DNA of 64,000 nt from SAR324 cluster bacterium (GTDB lineage: Bacteria; SAR324; XYD2-FULL-50-16): contig JANQGX010000045.1 in assembly GCA_028282885.1 (NCBI GenBank), positions 186,001 to 250,000 of the forward strand, read 5' to 3'. A program made the position numbers and the translations under genes. Numbering within the stretch: the stretch's first letter is position 1; each line of letters begins with the position of its first letter. Shown in pieces: positions 18,025 to 26,490 of the stretch. Under the pieces are notes generated by a model that saw only the letters and a list, made by a program, of their open reading frames with translations, made no database searches and was not told where the DNA came from.

Positions 18025-19074
18025 ATGCAAAAAAGAATCAGAGTGCTTGTTGTTGACGATTCGGCTCTTGTCAGAAGCATCTTGAAAGCGGGACTGTCGA
18101 CGGATCCTGATATCGAAGTGATTGACACCGCATCGGATCCTTATCAGGCCAGGGATAAAATTCTGGAACTGGAACCGGATGTACTCACCTTGGATGTCGA
18201 AATGCCACGGATGGATGGCGTTGCATTTCTCCGCAAGCTGATGCCTCAATACCCTATTCCCGTTGTCATGGTTAGCGCTCTTACGGAAAAGGGAAAGCGA
18301 ATCACCATGGAAGCCCTGGAAGCAGGCGCTCTGGATTTTGTTACAAAACCCACAACCGGAATCTCACGTGGATTGAACGTGATGATGGGGGAGCTGATTG
18401 CAAAAATAAAGGTCGCTTCGGTTGCGGATGTCTCCCATTGGTATAATCGAAAAGCTGTCACCAGGGAAACTACAGTGGTGAACAAGGTCCTTTCCGGGAG
18501 TACGGACAAGGTTATCGCTATTGGGGCTTCCACAGGTGGAACGGAGGCAATACGGACCATGATCAAAATGTTTCCGTCTTCAACTCCGGGTATTGCTATT
18601 GTTCAGCATATGCCTCCTGGATTCATCGGGGCTTTTGCAGAAAGTCTTGACAGGCAGAGTGCTATGAATGTCAAGGAGGCTGAAAATGGTGATCGTGTTA
18701 TGCCAGGTCGTGTACTAATAGCTCCCGGAGGGCTTCAGATGAAAGTGTTCCGCTCAGGGGGGATTTACCAGGTAAAGATATATGAAGGTGACAAAGTCAA
18801 CGGACATGCACCCTCAGTTGAAGTGCTTTTTCAATCCGTTGCTGAGTATGTCGGTGATAATGCCTATGGAGTAATGTTGACCGGAATGGGAAGCGATGGT
18901 GCCGAAGGCATGCTTAGGATGAGAAAGATGGGTGCCCGCACCTTTGGGCAGGATCAGAAATCATCCGTTGTCTATGGAATGCCCAAAGCAGCCTATGAAA
19001 TCGGCGCTGTTGAGAAACAGCTCGGAATAGAGCACATGGTTCCCAGCATTTTAAAAACGTTAGAAAAGGGTTAA
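18025..19074 (+). CDS. cheB: chemotaxis methylesterase/deamidase CheB
   Basis: Receptor demethylase activated by CheA-dependent phosphorylation. A CheY-like receiver (VLVVDDSALVRS, phospho-Asp in LTLDVEMPRMDG) is followed by the esterase domain with the Ser-His-Asp triad in IGASTGGTEAI, VQHMPPGF and LTGMGSDGAEGM. 349 residues from the ATG at 18025, which places the receiver at the N-terminus; TTG triplets upstream in frame are disfavoured. Completes the adaptation pair with cheR. A 234-base gap separates it from cheD. Confidence 0.96.
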   Translation: MQKRIRVLVVDDSALVRSILKAGLSTDPDIEVIDTASDPYQARDKILELEPDVLTLDVEMPRMDGVAFLRKLMPQYPIPVVMVSALTEKGKRITMEALEAGALDFVTKPTTGISRGLNVMMGELIAKIKVASVADVSHWYNRKAVTRETTVVNKVLSGSTDKVIAIGASTGGTEAIRTMIKMFPSSTPGIAIVQHMPPGFIGAFAESLDRQSAMNVKEAENGDRVMPGRVLIAPGGLQMKVFRSGGIYQVKIYEGDKVNGHAPSVEVLFQSVAEYVGDNAYGVMLTGMGSDGAEGMLRMRKMGARTFGQDQKSSVVYGMPKAAYEIGAVEKQLGIEHMVPSILKTLEKG

Positions 19075-19189
19075 GGTTTTTGACAACAAATAGCGTCGGT
19101 TCTCATGCGTCATTGATAAAATAGTTTTGTTGTAAAATCGCTCCAGAAAGTGATATCATGCAGACAGAACAACCTATTAATCGTATATG

Positions 19190-19205
19190 TCCGTTTATAA
19201 ACGGA
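19190..19205. promoter_or_regulatory. perfect 16-base palindrome between cheB and cheD
   Basis: TCCGTTTATAAACGGA, perfectly self-complementary, in the 234-base cheB-cheD gap, about 104 bases before cheD. The symmetry suggests a dimeric repressor or activator site, possibly for a second promoter in the che cluster. No regulator can be named. Confidence 0.4.
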
Positions 19206-19308
19206 AATCATCTACTGAAATTGCAGGTCTAAAGGATGGTTTCTCAAACATTAGCCGGATTAACAACATTTACTGCCCGAATAAAAGCGGCCAAGTTAAA
19301 TTCATTGA

Positions 19309-19779
19309 ATGAAACAGATTAACGTCGGAATCGGAGAGTATGCCGTATCTAAAAACCCTGAAGAAAAAATAAAGACTTTCGGATTGGGTTCGTGTGTGGC
19401 AGTGATCGTTTTGGATCCTAAAGTCAGATCTGTCGGGTTGATGCACATAGCCTTGCCGGATTCTAGTATCAATCTAGAGAAAGCGGCAAAACTCCCTGGC
19501 TATTTTGCAGACACGGGAATTCCTCATCTTCTTGCTGAAATGGCCAAGTTGGGAAGTAGCCCAAAAGGGCAGGGACTGATTTTTAAGCTCGTTGGTGGAG
19601 CACAGGTAATGGACCCAAATCAAAGGTTCAATATCGGAAAGAGAAACATACTCACCATTAAAAAAATACTTTGGAAATACAACCTTGCAGTGGTAGCGGA
19701 AGAAGTTGGAGGACACACCAGCAGAACCGTTGATGTTGATGCCGGAACAGGGAGAGTTACTATTTCACAGGGTTCCTAG
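19309..19779 (+). CDS. cheD: chemoreceptor glutamine deamidase CheD
   Basis: Converts selected receptor glutamines to glutamates and, in other bacteria, is bound by CheC. Active-site Cys29 is in GLGSCV, His46 in LMHIALP, and the third residue in GGHTSRTV near residue 136; all three are present. 156 residues, normal. The presence of CheD with a CheX-like phosphatase and no CheZ matches deltaproteobacterial and Gram-positive type chemotaxis systems. It may belong to a second transcript starting in the 234-base gap upstream. Confidence 0.94.
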   Translation: MKQINVGIGEYAVSKNPEEKIKTFGLGSCVAVIVLDPKVRSVGLMHIALPDSSINLEKAAKLPGYFADTGIPHLLAEMAKLGSSPKGQGLIFKLVGGAQVMDPNQRFNIGKRNILTIKKILWKYNLAVVAEEVGGHTSRTVDVDAGTGRVTISQGS

Positions 19780-19799
19780 TTTTTAATCAAGGGCAAATT

Positions 19800-20201
19800 A
19801 TGAAAGAGATAATGATAGTGGATGATTCCGCTACATCAAGAATGTTTATCAAACGTTGCGTGGAAGTCATTCTCACCGATCAGGACGAGGTTACCTGTTA
19901 TGAAGCCGGAGATGGCAAGGAGGCACTGGGCAAGCTAAAAGAGAATCCAACGGATTTGGTTTTGATTGATCTAAATATGCCGGTGATGGATGGGGCTACT
20001 CTCCTGAGATGGCTAAAGGGAAGTCCAAAACTAACGCATATTCCGGTCATCGTAATCACTAGTGTAGATAATCCTGCTAAAAGAGATGAATTGAAGGAAT
20101 TGGGCGCTTACGAAGTCTTGAGCAAACCGATTGCTCCCGCCAAACTGATGCCGGTAGTAAACCAGGTATTTAATCTGCAACCCGATGATTTCGGGTTTTA
20201 A
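19800..20201 (+). CDS. cheY: single-domain response regulator (CheY-like)
   Basis: 133-residue receiver domain only: acidic pair D8/D9 (MIVDDSATSR), phospho-acceptor Asp57 (LIDLNMPVMDG), T/S at the ITS position and the switch Lys in LSKPIAP. In the che cluster between cheD and a CheX-like phosphatase, it is the likely soluble output carrying phosphate from CheA to the flagellar switch (fliN is at 33.8 kb). It is also possible that it is a phosphate sink and that a different CheY is used. Confidence 0.85.
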   Translation: MKEIMIVDDSATSRMFIKRCVEVILTDQDEVTCYEAGDGKEALGKLKENPTDLVLIDLNMPVMDGATLLRWLKGSPKLTHIPVIVITSVDNPAKRDELKELGAYEVLSKPIAPAKLMPVVNQVFNLQPDDFGF

Positions 20202-20241
20202 ATAGCAAGTACAATAGGGAAATATTACTCAAGGATTAGGA

Positions 20242-20718
20242 ATGAATCTATTAGATCTTCTGGTTGATGCAACCCTGGAAACCATTGAGAGCATGACTTT
20301 TATGGAAGTCATCAAATCCGAAAAAACGACACCATATGATGAACACATGGTGCGGTTGCGTGTGGAAATCCTTATCAACAAACCGTTTCCCGGCGAAATG
20401 AGACTGGTATTGCCCCAGGAGTTGGCGGTCCAGTTTACAAAAAACATGTACAATCTTTCAGATGAAGAGATAACCGAAGAGTTGGTGCAAGATGTCCTGG
20501 GCGAGATAGTAAATGTGATTTCGGGACGATTAATGGCGGATTTGGTGCCGGAGGATCAGATTTTCGAACTGGGATTGCCTCTGATCGGTCCCGATGTATT
20601 TGTACAGGCTGAAGCTTCTTCCTTGAGTGTTGAATTTGATGCGGAAGAGACCCCCTTTTGGGTGATCCTTTTTGGCGACGGATTCCAGGAAAGTTTCGAT
20701 AAAATGGGGCATGTCTGA
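20242..20718 (+). CDS. cheX: CheX/CheC-like CheY-P phosphatase
   Basis: 158 residues. The central helix holds E88-x2-N91 and a following glycine (GEIVNVISG), the catalytic ExxN signature of the CheC/CheX/FliY phosphatase family, which dephosphorylates CheY-P. One ExxN and a CheX-like length favour CheX over CheC, which has two. Located after the CheY-like gene, as expected of its substrate's partner. The gene ends nine bases from the convergent cysteine desulfurase. Confidence 0.78.
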   Translation: MNLLDLLVDATLETIESMTFMEVIKSEKTTPYDEHMVRLRVEILINKPFPGEMRLVLPQELAVQFTKNMYNLSDEEITEELVQDVLGEIVNVISGRLMADLVPEDQIFELGLPLIGPDVFVQAEASSLSVEFDAEETPFWVILFGDGFQESFDKMGHV

Positions 20719-20727
20719 TATTTGCAT

Positions 20728-21876
20728 CTAGACCAAATTCCGCAACTCCTTTACCCCTTCCAGAAATTCTTTAAGAAAACCCTTCACATCAACCGGGATT
20801 TCGTTAGCTGCCAGCGAAATCCGAATTGTCTGCCTGATTTGATCCGCCGAAAGTCCTAAGGCACGTAGCACCGGTGAAGTTTTTTTGCTCGTCGCATTAC
20901 AGGCGCTACCTGTGCTGACATAAATCCCTCTCTCAGCCAGGTGATGTAAAAGCACTTCTCCGGGTACGTCAGGAATGCTGAGACTAATGATATGCGGGAT
21001 GGATTGATCCGATTCGATTATTTGGCAATCCGGGATTTGCTCTCTTACAGCTTTCTTGAACCTGTGTGAAAAAGTAAGCAACTTTTGGTGATTGCTTTCA
21101 AGATCTTTGACAGCTCTTTCCGCTGCGATACTCATTGCTGCGATAGCAACAAGGTTTTCAGTACCGGAGCGGAGTCCGGACTCTTGTCCCCCACCATGGA
21201 TAACCGGAATCAAATCAATCTTCCTGTTCATGATCAAAGCACCTGCTCCCCTCAACCCGTGAAACTTGTGAGCGCTGATCGAGTACAAATCAACACCTGA
21301 TTCCCGGAGATTGACAGGGATACGTCCAAAGGCTTGAACTCCGTCCGAGTGCACCACAATATCCGGATTGATGGATTTCACGGTTTTGGAGATTGCGGCC
21401 AGATCCTGAATGATACCTGTTTCGCTATTGACATGTTGTATCGATATCATTCGTGTTTGATCATTAACCAGACTGGCCAAATGCTCTAGGTCGATCTGGC
21501 TGGTTTGCGAGGAGATATTCACTATGTCGACCCGGGCCAGATTATTTTCCGAGAGCCAGTCACAGGTTTTGGTTACCGCAGCGTGCTCAAGTGGAGATGT
21601 GATAAGGTGCGAGCCTTGATGCGGCTTTTTCTGAAAGAAACCTTTGATAGCTAGGTTGTCGCTTTCCGTTCCGCTTCCGCAGCAAATAACACCTGCCAGG
21701 GGCACGTTGAAGATAGCCGCCAGGGATTTTCTGGCATCTTCCATCGTTTTCCCGGCCTGAATTCCGGCATGATGAACGCTTCCCGGATTGCCGTAGGTAT
21801 CAATCAAGAGTCGATGAAGACTGTCGATAATTTCAGGTAGCGGTTTTGTAGTAGCGGCGTTATCGAGATAGTACAT
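20728..21876 (-). CDS. cysteine desulfurase (NifS/IscS family)
   Basis: PLP enzyme that takes sulfur from cysteine for Fe-S clusters and thio-modified tRNA. 382 residues with the N-terminal YLDNAATTKP, the Schiff-base lysine in SAHKFHGLRGAG, SGTENL, and the catalytic cysteine loop STGSACNATSKKTSP near residue 325. The long SACxxxxxxxSxVL loop marks group I (IscS/NifS) rather than SufS. No iscU, iscR or mnmA gene is adjacent, so it is not clear which pathway it feeds. Convergent with the che cluster. Confidence 0.9.
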   Translation of the reverse strand: MYYLDNAATTKPLPEIIDSLHRLLIDTYGNPGSVHHAGIQAGKTMEDARKSLAAIFNVPLAGVICCGSGTESDNLAIKGFFQKKPHQGSHLITSPLEHAAVTKTCDWLSENNLARVDIVNISSQTSQIDLEHLASLVNDQTRMISIQHVNSETGIIQDLAAISKTVKSINPDIVVHSDGVQAFGRIPVNLRESGVDLYSISAHKFHGLRGAGALIMNRKIDLIPVIHGGGQESGLRSGTENLVAIAAMSIAAERAVKDLESNHQKLLTFSHRFKKAVREQIPDCQIIESDQSIPHIISLSIPDVPGEVLLHHLAERGIYVSTGSACNATSKKTSPVLRALGLSADQIRQTIRISLAANEIPVDVKGFLKEFLEGVKELRNLV

Positions 21877-21973
21877 TCTGGTGCTTAAAAGGTGTTTTTA
21901 TATTTTGTTGGAGGTCTTCCGGCTAATCTATGCCGCTTAGAGAATGGCATCCCTTGTGAAGTTTCGAAAGAGT

Positions 21974-22783
21974 CTAGAGCTGATCCAGGTATTGATAAGC
22001 ATTTTTGAATATCGACAGACCCTCACCATCTTCTTCGGTGAATGTCATTCTTGTCCACTGCGGATGATTTGTATAATGATTATATGCTTCGGGATGAGGC
22101 ATCAGTCCCATAATATTACCTTTTTTATTGCTAATAGCGGCAATATTATTCCATGAACCGTTGGGATTATAGGGATATACATCGGTTGCCTCACCATGCT
22201 TGTCTGCGTAAAACATGGTAATCAGATTCTGGTCCACCAGGCTGCGCTGCACCTCTGAATCGGTTACGACAAGACGCCCTTCCCCGTGCCTGACAGGAAG
22301 ATAAAGGTGCTCCAGATTCTCCGTAAAAACACAATTGCTTTGCGGATTGATTTTGAGATTGACCCATCTGTTTTCAAATCTTCCCTTCCGATTTTGGGTC
22401 AGCGAGACAACCTGATCAGAAAATGCTTGAGATTCATCAGGCAAGAGCCCAAGCTTAATCAGCAATTGGAATCCATTACAGATTCCCAGAATAAGTTTGC
22501 CGCTTTCAATAAAATCGAGAAATTGTTCTTTAAGATTAACGGATTCCGAGATACCGTATTTAAACCGGTTGGCGCCAACCCTGGCAGACCCAAGATAATC
22601 ACCATCCAGAAATCCTCCAATCAGGACGACAAAATCGTAATCCTTGAGATGTGTTGTTCCTTCCAAGAACCTCAGAGTGTGAAGAACCTCAATTTCATTG
22701 GCTCCTGATTTCTCGCATGCGTATGCGGTTTCCCTTTCGCAATTCAACCCCATTCCGGAGAGGATAAGTGTTTTTTTATTCAT
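21974..22783 (-). CDS. purQ: phosphoribosylformylglycinamidine synthase, glutaminase subunit PurQ
   Basis: Class I glutamine amidotransferase supplying ammonia to PurL in purine synthesis. The nucleophile is in LILGICNGFQLL and the His-Glu pair in LMPHPEAYNHY near the C-terminus. VLIGGFLDGDYLGSARV is a PurQ family segment. Length 269 is somewhat longer than the common 225-230. No purL, purS or purF is adjacent, although the amidotransferase fold could otherwise serve another pathway. Its start is divergent from the GlnD-like gene, 180 bases away. Confidence 0.85.
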   Translation of the reverse strand: MNKKTLILSGMGLNCERETAYACEKSGANEIEVLHTLRFLEGTTHLKDYDFVVLIGGFLDGDYLGSARVGANRFKYGISESVNLKEQFLDFIESGKLILGICNGFQLLIKLGLLPDESQAFSDQVVSLTQNRKGRFENRWVNLKINPQSNCVFTENLEHLYLPVRHGEGRLVVTDSEVQRSLVDQNLITMFYADKHGEATDVYPYNPNGSWNNIAAISNKKGNIMGLMPHPEAYNHYTNHPQWTRMTFTEEDGEGLSIFKNAYQYLDQL

Positions 22784-22963
22784 GGGTCATTCAGAATCGA
22801 TTTTGCAGGTCGGCTTGATCGTAGACCGGTAAATCCATTTGAAGCGTCATCTTCAGCAGGAGTCTTGTTTAACCCGACCAAAGCTTATATAACAGAATTA
22901 GGTTTAGAGATTTCATTCTATACAAAAGATGGTGTGTTAACAATTCGAAAGCCGTAAAAAACC

Positions 22964-25900
22964 ATGTCAGTACCGGATGTCGGCAACTCTACAGAAAAAC
23001 TCAACCAGCTTGTCTCCCAATTTCAAAAGTTTCACGGAACACTAAGAGCCTCTCTCTCCGATAACATCAAAGACTATAGCGATTTTTACAATCAACAGTA
23101 TGCTGCCTACAGAAAAATCTCAGCCGACAGAATTCTGACCGAGGAAAGTGCCCATCAGACAGTATCGGATCATGCCATTTGGATGGATGGTTGGATCCGG
23201 TTCAGTTGGTGGTTTGTTTTGCAGGAGTTTGATCAGCTGATGGAAGACATCAGAAACACCATCAGGCAGAAACTACCGTACCTCAGGAAGACGATTCCCC
23301 GGAAAACTGAGAAGAGAGAACAACTTAAGCAAGTGTTATTGGAAGAGCCTGATCAGACAATCAGGATGGATCCGGCTGAACGCGCTTACTACTCCAATCA
23401 ACTGAAAAACCTTGAGTGTGAAATCGAAACACTTCAGCAACAGATGGTTCTGTTTGAAAAGAACTCTGCTTCAACTCGTACCTTTGTGCTTGAGGAGAAG
23501 AGACTGCTGTCGCTGTTGGCGGTTTTTGCTCGAGGAGGATACGGCAGGGAAGAACTGACTTTCTCCTCGGATATTGATCTGGCATATTGCCTTGACCTGA
23601 AGCGGGCGAGGAGTGAAGAGATTTTGATTATTCAGGAGCTTATCAAAAGAATGGAGGCATTGTTTGAAGCAATTCCTGCAGATCTGGCATCGCAGTATTT
23701 TGAATTGGGAGAGGATTTGTCCCGGTTCAATCGGACCGATATGTTGCATACCATACCATCCATCCTTGAAGGGAGAACGATTATCGGTGATCCGGAAATC
23801 CTGGGAAAACTGAAACTGGATTTTTCTTTGGTATGTCCCCCTGAGAAAGCCATTCGTTTTTTAAAGCAGCAGATGGATAGCCTGTCATTAGAGTCAAATG
23901 AAAGGTTTAACATTAAGGATGGATATGGGGGAGTTCGCCATCTGCAGTATGTGCTTTGGATGGTATTGATTGTTGAAAGTCATGAAAACAGTAATTCTCC
24001 CCATCTGTTGGAGTATCTTCGCAACAAGGGGTGGATCTCAACCGAAGATAAACAAAACCTTGTCCAGGCTCTTGAGTTTTATTTTGATTTGAGGAACTTC
24101 ATCGGATTATATGATCTGTATGAAGAGCGGTTGAACGAGGACGATGTTAACAACAATCCAGGCATGCAACCAATCGATAAGGATATGCTGGATAGCAAGG
24201 TTTCTCTCGCCTATTTGAAGCTAAAGCAACGATTTGTTAATATTGACTATTTAGACAGATTTCGATTGCATTCGATAAAGAAAATCTCTTCCCTGGCAGG
24301 ATCAATTGTGGAAGATATGCTGAATCGGACCGTTGTTGAAACCCTGCCGGGATTTAACCTGGTTAAGCATATTGGCTCCAACAGGGTTATACAGTTAACT
24401 GCCAGGGAGAAAAAGAGATCCTCAACCTGGAATCTGATCGACAGGGTGGCGGATCGCAGGAAATCGAGTAAAGATCTTGAACTTGAAAGAATCAAGGATC
24501 TGTTTCTCAATCCCGATAACCTGTTTGATCTCTTTCTCTATATTGCAAGAACCGGGATCAGGCTGAGTAAGATCCTGATGAACCATTTTTCCGGGCTTGT
24601 GGAGGAGATGTATTTGGTTATGAACGTCGCGGGGTTTTCCCGGGTTAAAAGATTCGTAACAGATCTGTTTGTTGCCGATAATGCGTCCATTGCTGTTCGT
24701 CAGATGATGGATATCGCATCTCCTCTCTCAAGGGACGGTCACATTAAAACATTATTGGGATTGATCATTCCTGAAGTGAATCAGATGAGGTATCTTCTTC
24801 GGAACCTGGAAATTCACGAGTATCCGTTATGCATCCACTCGATGAAGGCATTGGGTCAGATAGAGATAGAAATTGAAAACAGCCAGAAAAATGAACCTGA
24901 ATTGTGGCGTTTCATCAGTGAAAAGGATGTCTTCGCTCTAAAGTGGTCCACCTTCTTTCACGATATCGGTAAAATCAATCCTTATCGGGATCATGAAAAG
25001 CTGGGACCTATCCTGTCGACGGATATGTTGCGAAGGTTGGGTTGGTATGAAGAGGATGAAATACTGGATCTGGTTCGGTTGTTGATCTCAAATCATCAGT
25101 CCGTTGTCAGGTTCAGCCAACTGTCGACTTATCTGGATCTGGGCATACTGAAGTTTTTTGAATTGGCCCAACGGGATCCGGGCAAAGTTTTGTTGCTTTA
25201 TCTCATCAATCTCAGTGATTTTAAGAGTGTGAACTCAAAGATGGGACACAAGGCGGCTCATCTGGAAAACTTCTTTGAGAAGACCATGAGCATCCTTAGT
25301 GAGTTCAAGCGGGAGGAGCTGTCGGGATCATTGACTGAGGTTGTGAACGGATATTTGGATCGCAGGGTTGCGGAAATTCGCATGTCTGTTCTATTGGAGC
25401 TTTTGTTGAGGCAGGCCTGCAATAAAAACCTTGATGATGTCATAATAGTCCCGCTCAGCAAATTGTCTCCTAAAGAGGCAAAATCATTGGAACGATATCG
25501 CAAGGAACTGGAAAATTCTCTTGTGTTTCTGAAGCTGGCGGAACTGGATGACGCTTCACTGGAAAAGCATCGATTCAGATTTACCCGAATTGTAAAAGAG
25601 GTGATTTCAGAGGACAACATCAGATCCGTGACAGCTCCATTGAGCAGATACGGCAGTTGGTTTTTTTCCACCGTGCCTAATCGTTACCTGTTGAGTTCCA
25701 GGGTGGGTACTCTTACAACACAATTACAGGAATTTGAAGACAGCTATCATCAAAATCTTAGACTGTCGTATGTCAAGGGTGAGCAGGGCGAATACGACAG
25801 CATCCTGTTCAAATTTGTAGGGAATGTTATCCTTCAGGCTAAAATCGCCTATGTGTTGAGTTGGCAAGGAATTAATATCGAGAACGGAAAGATCAACCAG

Positions 25901-26380
25901 GTCCATTACGGAAATGGAGAAAAAGGCTATGTTGGATTCTTTCGGGTCTCTGCAACGAGCCCTGGGGAAATACTCACCGGCAATGAACTGGAAAATGTGA
26001 TAAGAAACCTCACAATGCCGCCTTTGAACCCGCCCAGGGTTTCAGAAACCAAAAAGCTTCACAATGTAAAAGTGGCCTATTTTCTGGAGCAGGAAAAAGG
26101 ATACCTGATTGAGGAAGGGAAAAGCAAACAGTTTACCAGGTCTTCCCGGGAATACGTGGCCGTTAAGATATCACTGCTTGATGCGCCTTTTGTCTATTAT
26201 AAGATTTTACGATCATTTGATGCCGCCGAGATAGTTCCACAACAGGTGACTATTACCACGATTGGTAACCAGATTATTGACTATTTCTATATTGACAGGG
26301 AGGATCTTGACAGGTTGCAGAATAGTGAATTCAAGGGAGTACTCCATAAATACATCAACGCCGATATTACGATATCATAG
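22964..26380 (+). CDS. GlnD-family nucleotidyltransferase-HD-ACT protein, long form
   Basis: 1138 residues, in order: a roughly 180-residue N-terminal helical extension; a nucleotidyltransferase domain (GGYGREELTFSSDIDL, about residue 191, with the paired aspartates); a helical middle; an HD domain (FFHDIGK, about residue 664); and two C-terminal ACT-like repeats (KIAYVLSWQGINIE about 955, VTITTIGNQIIDYFYI about 1100). This is the GlnD order. GlnD uridylylates the PII protein GlnB and removes the group depending on glutamine, which binds ACT. Typical GlnD is 850-900 residues, so this one is about 250 longer, much of it N-terminal. No glnB lies in the window, so the partner is unproven; a GlnD-like enzyme with another target is possible. 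Confidence 0.72.
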   Translation: MSVPDVGNSTEKLNQLVSQFQKFHGTLRASLSDNIKDYSDFYNQQYAAYRKISADRILTEESAHQTVSDHAIWMDGWIRFSWWFVLQEFDQLMEDIRNTIRQKLPYLRKTIPRKTEKREQLKQVLLEEPDQTIRMDPAERAYYSNQLKNLECEIETLQQQMVLFEKNSASTRTFVLEEKRLLSLLAVFARGGYGREELTFSSDIDLAYCLDLKRARSEEILIIQELIKRMEALFEAIPADLASQYFELGEDLSRFNRTDMLHTIPSILEGRTIIGDPEILGKLKLDFSLVCPPEKAIRFLKQQMDSLSLESNERFNIKDGYGGVRHLQYVLWMVLIVESHENSNSPHLLEYLRNKGWISTEDKQNLVQALEFYFDLRNFIGLYDLYEERLNEDDVNNNPGMQPIDKDMLDSKVSLAYLKLKQRFVNIDYLDRFRLHSIKKISSLAGSIVEDMLNRTVVETLPGFNLVKHIGSNRVIQLTAREKKRSSTWNLIDRVADRRKSSKDLELERIKDLFLNPDNLFDLFLYIARTGIRLSKILMNHFSGLVEEMYLVMNVAGFSRVKRFVTDLFVADNASIAVRQMMDIASPLSRDGHIKTLLGLIIPEVNQMRYLLRNLEIHEYPLCIHSMKALGQIEIEIENSQKNEPELWRFISEKDVFALKWSTFFHDIGKINPYRDHEKLGPILSTDMLRRLGWYEEDEILDLVRLLISNHQSVVRFSQLSTYLDLGILKFFELAQRDPGKVLLLYLINLSDFKSVNSKMGHKAAHLENFFEKTMSILSEFKREELSGSLTEVVNGYLDRRVAEIRMSVLLELLLRQACNKNLDDVIIVPLSKLSPKEAKSLERYRKELENSLVFLKLAELDDASLEKHRFRFTRIVKEVISEDNIRSVTAPLSRYGSWFFSTVPNRYLLSSRVGTLTTQLQEFEDSYHQNLRLSYVKGEQGEYDSILFKFVGNVILQAKIAYVLSWQGINIENGKINQVHYGNGEKGYVGFFRVSATSPGEILTGNELENVIRNLTMPPLNPPRVSETKKLHNVKVAYFLEQEKGYLIEEGKSKQFTRSSREYVAVKISLLDAPFVYYKILRSFDAAEIVPQQVTITTIGNQIIDYFYIDREDLDRLQNSEFKGVLHKYINADITIS

Positions 26381-26405
26381 AGGTGATCATCCGGTTTTTC
26401 AAAGA

Positions 26406-26470
26406 AGAAGACCGACAGCCTGATTAATTGGTGAAATATTCCATGAGTGGTTTCGGCTGACCGGTCTTCT
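26406..26470 (+). promoter_or_regulatory. long inverted repeat just upstream of homoserine dehydrogenase
   Basis: AGAAGACCG (26406-26414) pairs with CGGTCTTCT (26462-26470), and CAGCC (26416-26420) with GGCTG (26455-26459), making a bulged stem with a loop of about 34 bases. It fills most of the gap between the GlnD-like gene and hom, and may be a terminator, an attenuator or an mRNA-stability element. No run of T follows the stem. Confidence 0.45.
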
Positions 26471-26490
26471 GCAAATCAATATTTGAACTA

